Shown here: in pieces, positions 42,568 to 50,462 of the stretch | How the letters are laid out: each line of letters starts with the position of its first letter | How positions within the stretch are numbered: position 1 is the first letter of the stretch | Source of the DNA: Chloroflexota bacterium | GTDB lineage: Bacteria; Chloroflexota; Anaerolineae; Anaerolineales; Villigracilaceae | Direction of reading: 5' to 3' | Length of the DNA stretch: 64,000 bases | Assembly (NCBI GenBank): GCA_016234485.1 | Contig: JACRBL010000046.1 | Span: forward strand, 104,820-168,819 | Translations under genes and position numbers: made by a program | The notes under the pieces: generated by a model | What the model saw: the letters and a program-made list of their open reading frames with translations, nothing else | The model's database searches: none | Told to the model about the DNA's origin: nothing

Positions 42568-42966
42568 TTATCCCTGCCAATCTTCGATATTCAGTTCTGG
42601 CACGCGCTTGAATTCCTCGGTATTATGCGTTACGAGGATGGCATTATTTGCCAAAGCAATAGAAGCGATCAACAAGTCATTTGGCCCAATCAGTTTTCCC
42701 TGCTTTTCAAGATGCGTCCGCAACCTGCCATAAATTTCTGCTGCCGCATCGTCGAAAGGCAGGCTTTCAAAAACGGCAGAAAATGTCCGCACCAAGGCCA
42801 AGTTTTTGTCGCGTCCGCTTTTATATGCGCCATGATAAAGTTCAGCCTTGACCACCGAACACATATGAATATCACGCGGATGAATGGATGCAAGTTTGCG
42901 CGCGGCGGATGAACTGCGGTCGTTCATAAGTTCGATACAAATATTAGCATCCAATAAATAGGTCAT
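42568..42966 (-). CDS. vapC: VapC-type PIN domain toxin RNase
   Basis: 132 residues. PIN acidic residues Asp6 (LLDAN), Glu42 (VVKAELYHG) and Asp97 (GPNDLLIASIAL), plus TNTEEFKRV at the end. VapC toxins cut specific RNAs and are held inactive by VapB. The start overlaps the antitoxin stop by 4 nt (ATGA), the normal order VapB-VapC. Confidence 0.9.
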   Translation of the reverse strand: MTYLLDANICIELMNDRSSSAARKLASIHPRDIHMCSVVKAELYHGAYKSGRDKNLALVRTFSAVFESLPFDDAAAEIYGRLRTHLEKQGKLIGPNDLLIASIALANNAILVTHNTEEFKRVPELNIEDWQG

Positions 42967-43202
42967 TTGAACTCGCTCCGCGTCTCATACGTCCCTTGCG
43001 GCTCACGGACCAGCGGAGCGCCCTCCCAGCAGCCCACCACGTCCGTAAAAAAGTTGACAGGCCATTCCAATAAAGGTTGTGGCTCTTCCACAGGATGTAC
43101 TACAAGCACAATCTCCAATTCGGAATCCGTAAAGCCGATTGGAGTTTCAATTTTCAAAATGCCGTCTTTTCCGACTCGTGTATGTAAGGTAACGCTTTGC
43201 AT
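42963..43202 (-). CDS. vapB: VapB-like antitoxin
   Basis: 79 residues from the ATG at 43202 behind GAGG. Starts MQSVTLHTRVGKDGILKIETP, which looks like an AbrB-type or related DNA-binding N-terminus; the C-terminal half is acidic/aromatic and should wrap the toxin. Adjacent to VapC by ATGA overlap. Identified by position and shape; the exact antitoxin family is uncertain. Confidence 0.75.
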   Translation of the reverse strand: MQSVTLHTRVGKDGILKIETPIGFTDSELEIVLVVHPVEEPQPLLEWPVNFFTDVVGCWEGAPLVREPQGTYETRSEFK

Positions 43203-43254
43203 TTGACACCTCATTTCTAAATTCTACCCCATTTCATTCCAGCGCCATATTCTT

Positions 43255-43281
43255 GTAACGCAATTTGGCAAATTGCGTTAC
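43255..43281. repeat. perfect palindrome in the vapB-MBL spacer
   Basis: GTAACGCAATTT-GGC-AAATTGCGTTAC, 12-bp arms. No T-run on the minus strand, so it is not a clear terminator. Confidence 0.6.
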
Positions 43282-43282
43282 C

Positions 43283-44188
43283 TCACCCGGCCATCCTCAT
43301 CTTCTTCCAATACCTCTGCAGGCCATCGGCGCTCATACCGAGGGGATTGGCGAGTTCGTAGGCGCGGATCACGTCGGCGCTGAGGTTTTGCTGGCGGGCT
43401 TCGTTTTCCATCCAGGCGGTGAAGGAGGCGCGCAGTTCGTCCACGGGCGGGTCGGAGGGCAGGGTGACTTCGAGCCAGCGCTCGGCGGCATCGAGACCTT
43501 TTTCCACTTCGCGCAACTGCCATTCGGGATCGTCGAAGAGGCCGAAGTGCGTGGGGGCGATGCGGGCGAACTTTTGCTCGCGCAGACGTTGGAGCGTGGC
43601 GCGCCATTTTTCGATGTGCAATTCGGGCGGAGGCATGGGGACGCGCAGGTAGGGATAGCCGGGGATGCGTACCCCGCCCACATCGCCGCTGAAGCAGACG
43701 TTTTCGAAGAGGTAGGCGTGGTGATGCTCGGCGTGTCCAGGCGTGGACAGGGCCAGGAAGCGCAGGTTGCCGATCTGAATCTCCTCGCCGTCGTTGACAA
43801 TGTGGAGTTTGTCCTGCTCCACGTGCAGGAACTCGCCCCAGAGTGAATCCATTTTGTCGCCATAGATGCGCGCCGCGGAGGCGATCAATTTTTCGGGGTT
43901 GATCAGATGCGGCGCGCCGACGGGATGCACGTAGACCTGCGCGCCGTAGCGCGAGAGCCGCCCTGCCGCGCCGGCGTGGTCGAGGTGGATGTGCGTAAGC
44001 AGGACGTGAGTCACGTCCGCGAGGGAAAGGCCGGATGCGAGCAGGCCCGCCTCCAGTCCCGCGAGACACGAGCCAGGTCCGCTTTCGACAAGGACGACCG
44101 CGTCGCGGTCCCGAATTAAATAGGAGGCGATGGCGTGAGTTTTGTTCTGAAAATTTAAGTCAATTGTGGCGATTGAATTCTTTGCCAT
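43283..44188 (-). CDS. metallo-beta-lactamase fold hydrolase
   Basis: 301 residues from the ATG 44188 (GAGGAG 8 nt before; 34 nt overlap with the DUF58 gene). THIHLDHAGAAGRL carries HxHxDH, with later zinc ligands in LSTPGHAEHHHAYLF (His) and CFSGDVGG (Asp). The C-terminus is a helical extension of about 110 residues with LRASFTAWMENEARQQ. It is the last gene in the MoxR-DUF58-MBL order. Substrate unknown. Confidence 0.8.
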   Translation of the reverse strand: MAKNSIATIDLNFQNKTHAIASYLIRDRDAVVLVESGPGSCLAGLEAGLLASGLSLADVTHVLLTHIHLDHAGAAGRLSRYGAQVYVHPVGAPHLINPEKLIASAARIYGDKMDSLWGEFLHVEQDKLHIVNDGEEIQIGNLRFLALSTPGHAEHHHAYLFENVCFSGDVGGVRIPGYPYLRVPMPPPELHIEKWRATLQRLREQKFARIAPTHFGLFDDPEWQLREVEKGLDAAERWLEVTLPSDPPVDELRASFTAWMENEARQQNLSADVIRAYELANPLGMSADGLQRYWKKMRMAG

Positions 44189-45465
44189 GAGATGGCTCCT
44201 CGAGCAGGCGCAAAGGCCGAGAGGGTTTGGGTGAGATCGTCGCCGCAACGGACGCGGCAGATGGGAATGCCGCGCGAGAGCAGAGACTTTTGGAGGGCGT
44301 CGGCGCCGGGCGGGCCGCCAAAGGTTTCGGGGTCGAGCAACAACACAATGGGATGCAGGCCGCGGCGTTGCAAGTCTTCGGTGGCGGTGAGCAATTCGGG
44401 GCGGACGTTGGCCGTGACGAGAATGGCCGTGCTTCCCGCGCTGAGTTGCGGCGCCTGCATGGTGACCGACTCGGCCAGCGAGAGGCGGCCATCGTCTTCG
44501 AGATAGGCCAGGGTTTCGAGCGTCTTGGCTTCCTGACGGTCGCTGCGCTCGGCGGAGATGAAGGTGGGGATGTGACCCGCGGCCACCAACCCGACGGCGC
44601 GTTTTTGATTGATGAAATAATGCGAGAGCGTGGCCGCCGCGCTAACGGCATATTCGAGCGTGGACGGCGGAAGCACGAAGCGCGGCACGCGGCGATATAA
44701 AAGTTGCGAGGCTTCGAGCGCGGGCGGCGTGTAGGGCTGGTTGTAATGCGCGCCGTCCTGCACGTCGAGAAAAATCCACACTTCGGCTTGCGGGTCTTGC
44801 TCGAACTCTTTCACCATCACCTTGCCGCGGCGGGCGGTGGTGGGCCAGTGGATACTTTTGAGCGGATCGCCTGGAGAATATTCGCGCACGCTGGAGGCGT
44901 GTGGCGTCACGTCCGCCGACTTTTTGCGGATGGCCTGCCCGCCTGGCAAAATGCCCGGGGCGGCAGGGAACGAGGCGATCTCGTAGATGACGGGCAGGAT
45001 GACCACCGTCTCTTCGGAGGGAAAGCGGCGGCTGGCGCGGAACAGGCCAAACGGGTCGTAGCCAGTGACGAGGGTGGGGCCGAGCGTGTAGCGTCCGCGG
45101 TGCGTGAGGTAGGTACGCGCCAGGTAGGTGACCGAACGCGTCCCGCCGATGCGCGTGAGCATGCGCGAGCCGCTGGCGGCGGGCAATCGCGATTCGTTGA
45201 TCACTTCGATGTTCGGCGCAAGGAAGGGGCTGGCGTTGCGGATCTCGAAATGTTCCTCGAACACGTCACCCGCGCTGGCCTTTTGCAAACGGGCATGACG
45301 ATGCACGCGGATGCCCGCCAGCGCAAGACGCGTCCACAGGAACGCGACCAGCAGGACGAGAATGCTCAGGTAAAGCAGGCGCGGGTAGATCGCCTCGTCG
45401 GTGATGAGGACGCCGACGACGCCGACCAGGAAGAGGAGCAGGACAAGGACTCGCCCAGCCCTCAT
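44155..45465 (-). CDS. DUF58 family protein
   Basis: 436 residues. Two membrane segments at about 5-45, then a DUF58 body with the signature VREYSPGDPLKSIHWPTTARRGKVMVKEFEQ-like stretch (SPGDPLKSIHWPTTA) and a von Willebrand A-like metal site (VWIFLDVQDG). Coupled to MoxR by ATGA. MoxR-DUF58 pairs occur widely and are thought to act on assembly or chaperoning of envelope enzymes; the exact client is unknown. Confidence 0.85.
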   Translation of the reverse strand: MRAGRVLVLLLFLVGVVGVLITDEAIYPRLLYLSILVLLVAFLWTRLALAGIRVHRHARLQKASAGDVFEEHFEIRNASPFLAPNIEVINESRLPAASGSRMLTRIGGTRSVTYLARTYLTHRGRYTLGPTLVTGYDPFGLFRASRRFPSEETVVILPVIYEIASFPAAPGILPGGQAIRKKSADVTPHASSVREYSPGDPLKSIHWPTTARRGKVMVKEFEQDPQAEVWIFLDVQDGAHYNQPYTPPALEASQLLYRRVPRFVLPPSTLEYAVSAAATLSHYFINQKRAVGLVAAGHIPTFISAERSDRQEAKTLETLAYLEDDGRLSLAESVTMQAPQLSAGSTAILVTANVRPELLTATEDLQRRGLHPIVLLLDPETFGGPPGADALQKSLLSRGIPICRVRCGDDLTQTLSAFAPARGAISWQRIQSPQLT

Positions 45466-46445
45466 TTCGCTTCCTTCTTACCATTCGGGCGGACTCCGTC
45501 CGAGAAGTCACCGCCGGGCGAGGGGAGGGCGCGCACGATCTCCTCGACGATGCGATCCGCCCCCAAGTCACGGAGACGCGCCGCCGGGCTGACAATGATG
45601 CGATGTCCCAACACGGAGACGGCCATCGCTTTGACGTCGTCGGGTAGCACGTGGTCACGGCCTTGCAAGGCGGCACGCGCCTGCGCGGAGCGGAAGAGGC
45701 CCAGCGAGCCGCGCGGGCTTGCGCCGAGATACGCGTCCTCCGTCTCGCGGGTGCGACGCGTGATGTCCACGATGTAGCGTTTCACCTGCGGCGAGACGTA
45801 CGTCTTGCGGACAGCCGCGGCGGCTTCGAGAATCTCTTTCGTCTTGACCACAGCTTTCAAGGTTTCGAGCGGATGCACAAGTTGTTGCTCTTCGAGAATG
45901 CGGACTTCATCTTGAATGTTCGGATACCCCAAACGGACGCGCAGGAGGAAGCGGTCGAGTTGGGCTTCGGGGAGCGGGAAGGTGCCTTCGTATTCGATCG
46001 GGTTTTGGGTGGCGAGCACCATGAAGGGGCGTTCGAGCGGATGCGTCACGCCGTCCACCGTCACCTGGCGTTCTTCCATCGCTTCGAGCAGGGCGGCCTG
46101 CGTCTTGGGCGTGGCACGGTTGATCTCGTCGGCCAGCACGATCTGTCCCATGATGGGGCCGGGACGGAATTCGAACTGCTTCTTCGATTGGTTATAAATG
46201 GAGACGCCCGTCACGTCGCTGGGAAGCATATCGGGCGTGAACTGGATGCGGCTGAAGACGCAATCGAGCGAGCGCGCCAGACTGCGGGCCATGACTGTTT
46301 TGCCCACGCCTGGCACGTCTTCGATCAGCACGTGTCCCTGACAGAGCAGGCCGATCACGATCAATTCCACGGTGGAGCGCTTGCCCACCATCACCTTTTC
46401 GAGATTACCGATCACCACTTCGCCGAACGCTTTGATGTCCTTCAT
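45462..46445 (-). CDS. MoxR-type AAA+ ATPase
   Basis: 327 residues. Walker A-like VPGVGKTVMAR at about 51-61, Walker B IVLADEINRATPKTQAALLEAM, arginine-finger and sensor motifs (QNPIEYEGTFPLPEAQLDRF). First gene of the operon MoxR-DUF58-MBL, all on the minus strand. MoxR ATPases are chaperone-like; the usual partner is the DUF58 protein, here linked by an ATGA overlap. Confidence 0.9.
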   Translation of the reverse strand: MKDIKAFGEVVIGNLEKVMVGKRSTVELIVIGLLCQGHVLIEDVPGVGKTVMARSLARSLDCVFSRIQFTPDMLPSDVTGVSIYNQSKKQFEFRPGPIMGQIVLADEINRATPKTQAALLEAMEERQVTVDGVTHPLERPFMVLATQNPIEYEGTFPLPEAQLDRFLLRVRLGYPNIQDEVRILEEQQLVHPLETLKAVVKTKEILEAAAAVRKTYVSPQVKRYIVDITRRTRETEDAYLGASPRGSLGLFRSAQARAALQGRDHVLPDDVKAMAVSVLGHRIIVSPAARLRDLGADRIVEEIVRALPSPGGDFSDGVRPNGKKEAK

Positions 46446-46760
46446 GTGATTTCCTTTACGTGGGGCGGGATGGTATCCCGCCTACTTGAGATGGGTAAAT
46501 TCTACGTGGGTTTGGCGGGTTCGGCAAGGAGAGGGAAGCCCCTCTGGAGGATGGTTTGTGAAATTCTTTTGAACCGCCAAGCCCGCCAATCCTTTTTTGA
46601 ACCGCTAAGCCCACGAAGATCGCTAAGAAAACCTTTATTACTTCTTGATGAATTATCTTTTTTGAACCGCGAAGGTTGCCAAGAAAGGCATTAAATCTTT
46701 GCGCTCTTAGCGGTCTTCGCGGTAAATTATCCGATTTTGATTGAAGGAAAAAGGTTGCGG
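46446..46760. other. non-coding spacer with GAACCGC direct repeats
   Basis: This 315-nt spacer has no gene. It holds three near copies of gaaccgccaagcccgcc-type sequence (about 46571, 46604, 46663) and their mirrored agcggtcttcgcgg (about 46709), the common chromosome repeat of unknown function, then the tRNA promoter. Confidence 0.5.
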
Positions 46761-46766
46761 TATAAT
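46737..46766 (+). promoter_or_regulatory. tRNA-Arg promoter
   Basis: TTGATT, 18-nt spacer, TATAAT, 9 nt before the tRNA 5' end. Confidence 0.7.
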
Positions 46767-46775
46767 CCGAGCCAC

Positions 46776-46848
46776 GCCCCAGTAGCTCAATGGATAGAGC
46801 GCCTGACTTCGGATCAGTAGGTTGTGGGTTCGACTCCTGCCTGGGGCG
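46776..46848 (+). tRNA. tRNA-Arg (anticodon TCG)
   Basis: 73 nt, full cloverleaf: acceptor GCCCCAG/CTGGGGC, D arm GCTC/GAGC, anticodon stem CCTGA/TCAGT (first pair mismatched) with loop CTTCGGA, T arm GTGGG/CCTGC with the TTCGACT loop. CCA not encoded. Immediately downstream lies the defence island, so it may be an integration site. Confidence 0.95.
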
Positions 46849-46952
46849 CCTTGCTTTTAACCAGTAATCAGTGATCGGTAATCAGTGGGCAGTGTTTAAT
46901 AGTTGGCGGTATACTTGGGGAAATTGAGCGGGGTTATCCCGCCAAAACAGCC

Positions 46953-49499
46953 ATGAGCAAAGAAGCCAAAGCACGCATCAAAATCAATGAATTACTAAAA
47001 GAGGCTCACTGGAAGTTTTTTGACGATGCCGAGGGCAGGGCGAATATTGTCCTGGAGAACAACGTCAAAATTACGGAGAGTCATATCAACGCGCTTGGGG
47101 AAAATTTTGAAGCGACCAAGAACGGCTTTATTGACTTCCTTCTGCTCGATAAAAAAGGTTTCCCCCTTGTCGTGCTGGAAGCCAAATCGGAAGACAAGCA
47201 TCCGCTGGCGGGCAAAGAACAGGCGCGGCGGTACGCGCAATCACAGCATTGCCGTTTTATCATTCTCTCCAATGGCAACTCGCATTATCTTTGGGACACA
47301 CTGCGCGGCAACCCGGCGGCGATTACCAAATTCCCTTCGCCCGATTCATTCGAGGGATATGCCGAATTCAAGCCCAATCCGCAAGCGTTGGTTCGGGAAG
47401 TTGTTGAGCCATATTATATTGTTCTGACCCAGAAGCCTGATTACAAGAACGACCCTTCGTGGAAATCAGAAAGTACACGCGATCAATTTATTAAAAATAA
47501 CGGCCTGCGCTTGTTACGCAATTATCAGTTGAATGCCGTCAAAGCCATTCAGGATGCCGCCCGAAAAGGCAAAGACCGCTTCCTGTTTGAAATGGCAACA
47601 GGGACGGGTAAAACGCTGGTCTCGGCGGCTGTCATCAAATTATTCCTGCGGACGGGAAACGCACGACGCGTGTTATTTTTGGTAGACCGTCTCGAATTGG
47701 AAAACCAGGCAAAGAAAGCCTTTGTTGCATTACTTAAGAACGACTACCAAACGACCGTTTACAAGGAAAACCGCGACGATTGGCGCAAGGCGGAAATCGT
47801 TGTTTCCACCGTTCAAACGTTCTTATCCAAGAATCGTTATAAGCGATTGTTTGCCCCAGACGACTTTGACTTGGTGATTTCCGATGAGGCGCACCGCAGT
47901 ATCGGCGGGAATAGCCGCGCTGTATTTGAATACTTCATTGGCTACAAACTCGGCTTGACCGCCACCCCCAAAGACTATCTCAAGAACTTCGATCCCAATA
48001 ATCAAAACGACCCGCGTGAATGGGAACGCCGCGTACTGCTCGACACCTACAAAACCTTCGGATGCGAGAATGGCATTCCCACGTATCGGTATTCTTTGCT
48101 GGATGGCATCAAGGATAAGTTTCTGATCAATCCCGTTGTTGTGGATGCAAGGACGGACATCACCGCCCAAATGCTATCCGATAAAGGCTATGCGGTATTG
48201 ACCACGCGAGAAAATGACGAGGGTGAATCCGAAGAAGTGGAAGAGACCTTCGTCAAAAAAGATTTCGAGAAGGATTTCTTTTCGGACGACACCAATCGCG
48301 TCTTTTGCGAGACCTTTCTGCAACACGCATTGCGCGACCCCATCAGCGACGAGGTTGGCAAGGGCATCGTTTTCTGCGTCAGCCAGCCACATGCTTCCAA
48401 AATCACACAACTCCTGAATGAAATCGCGGGCAAGATGTATCCTGGCAAATATCAATCCGACTTTGCCGTACAGGTCACATCATGGGTTTCCGACGCCCAG
48501 CAATTTGCCATCAACTTCTCGAACAATAACCTGCTTGGCTCGGCAAACTTCATCGAGAGTTACAAGACCAGCAAGGCTCGCGTGTGTGTGACGGTCGGCA
48601 TGATGACGACGGGTTACGATTGCCCCGACATTCTCAACCTGGCGCTGATGCGGCCTGTGTTCTCGCCCACCGATTTTATCCAAATCAAGGGACGTGGAAC
48701 CCGCAAGCACGAATTCACCGACCAGATCACCGACCCGCTTTGGAAGAAGAATGTCGAAGCGCAGCAAAAAGAGAAGTTCAAACTCTTCGATTTCTTTGCG
48801 AATTGCGAATATTTTGAAAAAGATTTCAACTACAACGAAATCCTTGTCCTGCCACGGATTGGCAAAGGCGCAGGGACAGGCGCGGTGGACGGCGCTTCCA
48901 CTGGCGGCGTGACCTACACCACCGAAGGCTATGAAAGTACGCGTCCAGATGTCATCAAGACCTTGCGAGAAGCGGCTGTCGGTCCAGAAGGGATGCGGGT
49001 GGATCGCATGTACTTCCAGAAATTCGAGGAGCAGGTGAAAGCCGATTCAGTCGCCAAAGAAAAAGCCGAAGCAGGCGATATGGAGGCCGTCATCCGCCAT
49101 ATCGAGGAAAACATCTTCGATAAACCCGAAGAGTTTTTCAATCTGGAGAAGTTGCGCAAGACCCTCAACACCGACCGCCGCGTATCCTTGCGTGAGATCG
49201 TGGAAGTGATCTTCGGCTTGAAGCCCTATTTCAAGACGAAAGACGAATTGCTTGACGAAGAATTCGAGAAGTTCGACAGCCGGTTCATGCCCGATGAAAA
49301 GCAATTCACGCCTGCCAGAAACTTCTTCAAAACCTATGTGCTCGACCCCGAATTCCGCCAAAACGTGGACGAAGGCAATTTCGCCTACATCCTCGGCAGT
49401 CACGCGGGCGGCGAATTCCTGCGGAAATTGACGATAGAGTTGCGCAACAAGATTATCGAGTATATTAAAGATTACGTTTCGTTCAATCAGTTTGCATAA
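46953..49499 (+). CDS. hsdR: type I restriction enzyme R subunit (HsdR)
   Basis: 848 residues. N-terminal nuclease site FIDFLLLDKKG and VLEAKSED (about 60-78), then helicase motor: Walker A EMATGTGKTLVS near 213, SDEAHRS near 310, AHRS, and a C-terminal helicase half (GKGIVFCVSQ, VTVGMMTTGYDCPD, FIQIKGRGTRK). R subunits translocate DNA and cut it far from the recognition site when it is unmodified. It is separated from the fused M-S gene by a two-gene toxin-antitoxin module. Confidence 0.93.
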   Translation: MSKEAKARIKINELLKEAHWKFFDDAEGRANIVLENNVKITESHINALGENFEATKNGFIDFLLLDKKGFPLVVLEAKSEDKHPLAGKEQARRYAQSQHCRFIILSNGNSHYLWDTLRGNPAAITKFPSPDSFEGYAEFKPNPQALVREVVEPYYIVLTQKPDYKNDPSWKSESTRDQFIKNNGLRLLRNYQLNAVKAIQDAARKGKDRFLFEMATGTGKTLVSAAVIKLFLRTGNARRVLFLVDRLELENQAKKAFVALLKNDYQTTVYKENRDDWRKAEIVVSTVQTFLSKNRYKRLFAPDDFDLVISDEAHRSIGGNSRAVFEYFIGYKLGLTATPKDYLKNFDPNNQNDPREWERRVLLDTYKTFGCENGIPTYRYSLLDGIKDKFLINPVVVDARTDITAQMLSDKGYAVLTTRENDEGESEEVEETFVKKDFEKDFFSDDTNRVFCETFLQHALRDPISDEVGKGIVFCVSQPHASKITQLLNEIAGKMYPGKYQSDFAVQVTSWVSDAQQFAINFSNNNLLGSANFIESYKTSKARVCVTVGMMTTGYDCPDILNLALMRPVFSPTDFIQIKGRGTRKHEFTDQITDPLWKKNVEAQQKEKFKLFDFFANCEYFEKDFNYNEILVLPRIGKGAGTGAVDGASTGGVTYTTEGYESTRPDVIKTLREAAVGPEGMRVDRMYFQKFEEQVKADSVAKEKAEAGDMEAVIRHIEENIFDKPEEFFNLEKLRKTLNTDRRVSLREIVEVIFGLKPYFKTKDELLDEEFEKFDSRFMPDEKQFTPARNFFKTYVLDPEFRQNVDEGNFAYILGSHAGGEFLRKLTIELRNKIIEYIKDYVSFNQFA

Positions 49500-49500
49500 C

Positions 49501-49752
49501 ATGACCACACCCATTCCCTCCAGCCTTGCGCCCTTTCTGCAAGAATACAACTTTGCCGCGCTTAGCCCGCAGGCCAACGCGTCCCTGCTGATTGAACGCT
49601 CCCTCGTTTACGGCAGTCGCGCAGAAATTCGCTGGCTTTTTGCAGAATATCCACGCGCGCAAATTGCCGATTGGATAAAACGCTTCGGCAGGGACAGGCT
49701 TCCGCACCCGCACATTGACTTCTGGAAGATCGTGCTAGAGATTCAAGAATGA
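49501..49752 (+). CDS. DUF6922-like small protein, candidate antitoxin
   Basis: 83 residues starting 1 nt after the hsdR stop. The stretch YGSRAEIRWLFAEYPRAQIADWIKR and HIDFWKIVLEI is the usual DUF6922 layout, which normally stands next to an AbiEii-type nucleotidyltransferase and acts as antitoxin. Overlaps the toxin gene by ATGA. The role is inferred from neighbours; no experimental claim. Confidence 0.7.
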   Translation: MTTPIPSSLAPFLQEYNFAALSPQANASLLIERSLVYGSRAEIRWLFAEYPRAQIADWIKRFGRDRLPHPHIDFWKIVLEIQE

Positions 49753-50393
49753 GCGAGTTGTTTTGGAACGCCATCAGCGCCGACATGCGCGCCATTCTGA
49801 CCGAGTTTGCGCGCACAGAGATGGGAGCCAAGTTCTACCTGGCGGGCGGGACGGCTCTCTCTTTGCAACTCGGTCATCGCCTTTCGGTTGACCTGGACTT
49901 CTTCTCCCCCACCGAAGACATCCCCTCCATCCGTCCCGCGCTGGAAAGAGCGCTGACGGCGTTCGACTCCACGCTGGCCGATTCGGCCTGGGGAAACCTG
50001 GTATATCTGGCGCGGAACGTGCGCGTTGGTTTTTATGGATACGGTTATCCGCTGGTCGCGCCGCTCGTCGAAGCCCAGGGAGCGCGGCTGGCATCCATCG
50101 AAGACATTGCCTTGATGAAACTGGACGCCCTGCTTTCACGCGCCGCCCGCAAGGATTTTTACGACCTATATTTCATTTGCCAGAAAATAACCTTGCGCCA
50201 GGCGCTGGATCTTGCCCTGCAAAAATATCCTTCCATCCGCGATTTTGAAGCGCAGACCGTCAAACGCCTGACGTATTTTGAACTGGCCGAACAGGATGCA
50301 GACCCAACCATCCTGCGCCCCGTTGACTGGGAGGCCGTGAAGCGGTTTTTTATCCAGCAGGCAAAAGAGATTGGGCGCAGTTGGCTGGAATAA
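49749..50393 (+). CDS. AbiEii/AbiGii-type nucleotidyltransferase toxin
   Basis: 214 residues. YLAGGTALSLQLGHRLSVDLDFFS carries the GG/GS and DLDF metal residues of the nucleotidyltransferase fold, and LMKLDALLSRAARKDFYDLYFI the second catalytic segment. AbiEii enzymes modify tRNA or other targets when released from the antitoxin and stop phage growth by stopping the host. The pair is embedded between hsdR and hsdMS in the same orientation. Confidence 0.85.
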   Translation: MSELFWNAISADMRAILTEFARTEMGAKFYLAGGTALSLQLGHRLSVDLDFFSPTEDIPSIRPALERALTAFDSTLADSAWGNLVYLARNVRVGFYGYGYPLVAPLVEAQGARLASIEDIALMKLDALLSRAARKDFYDLYFICQKITLRQALDLALQKYPSIRDFEAQTVKRLTYFELAEQDADPTILRPVDWEAVKRFFIQQAKEIGRSWLE

Positions 50394-50462
50394 TTTACCT
50401 AACCCCTGTCCCTTCGGGACATCCCCTTCCCTAAAAGGGAAGGGGAGATAGCAGGAGATACC

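Noticed and set aside
43255-43281. Terminator for vapBC or the MBL gene
   Set aside because: The palindrome is perfect but has no T-run on the strand transcribed, so it is reported only as a palindrome.
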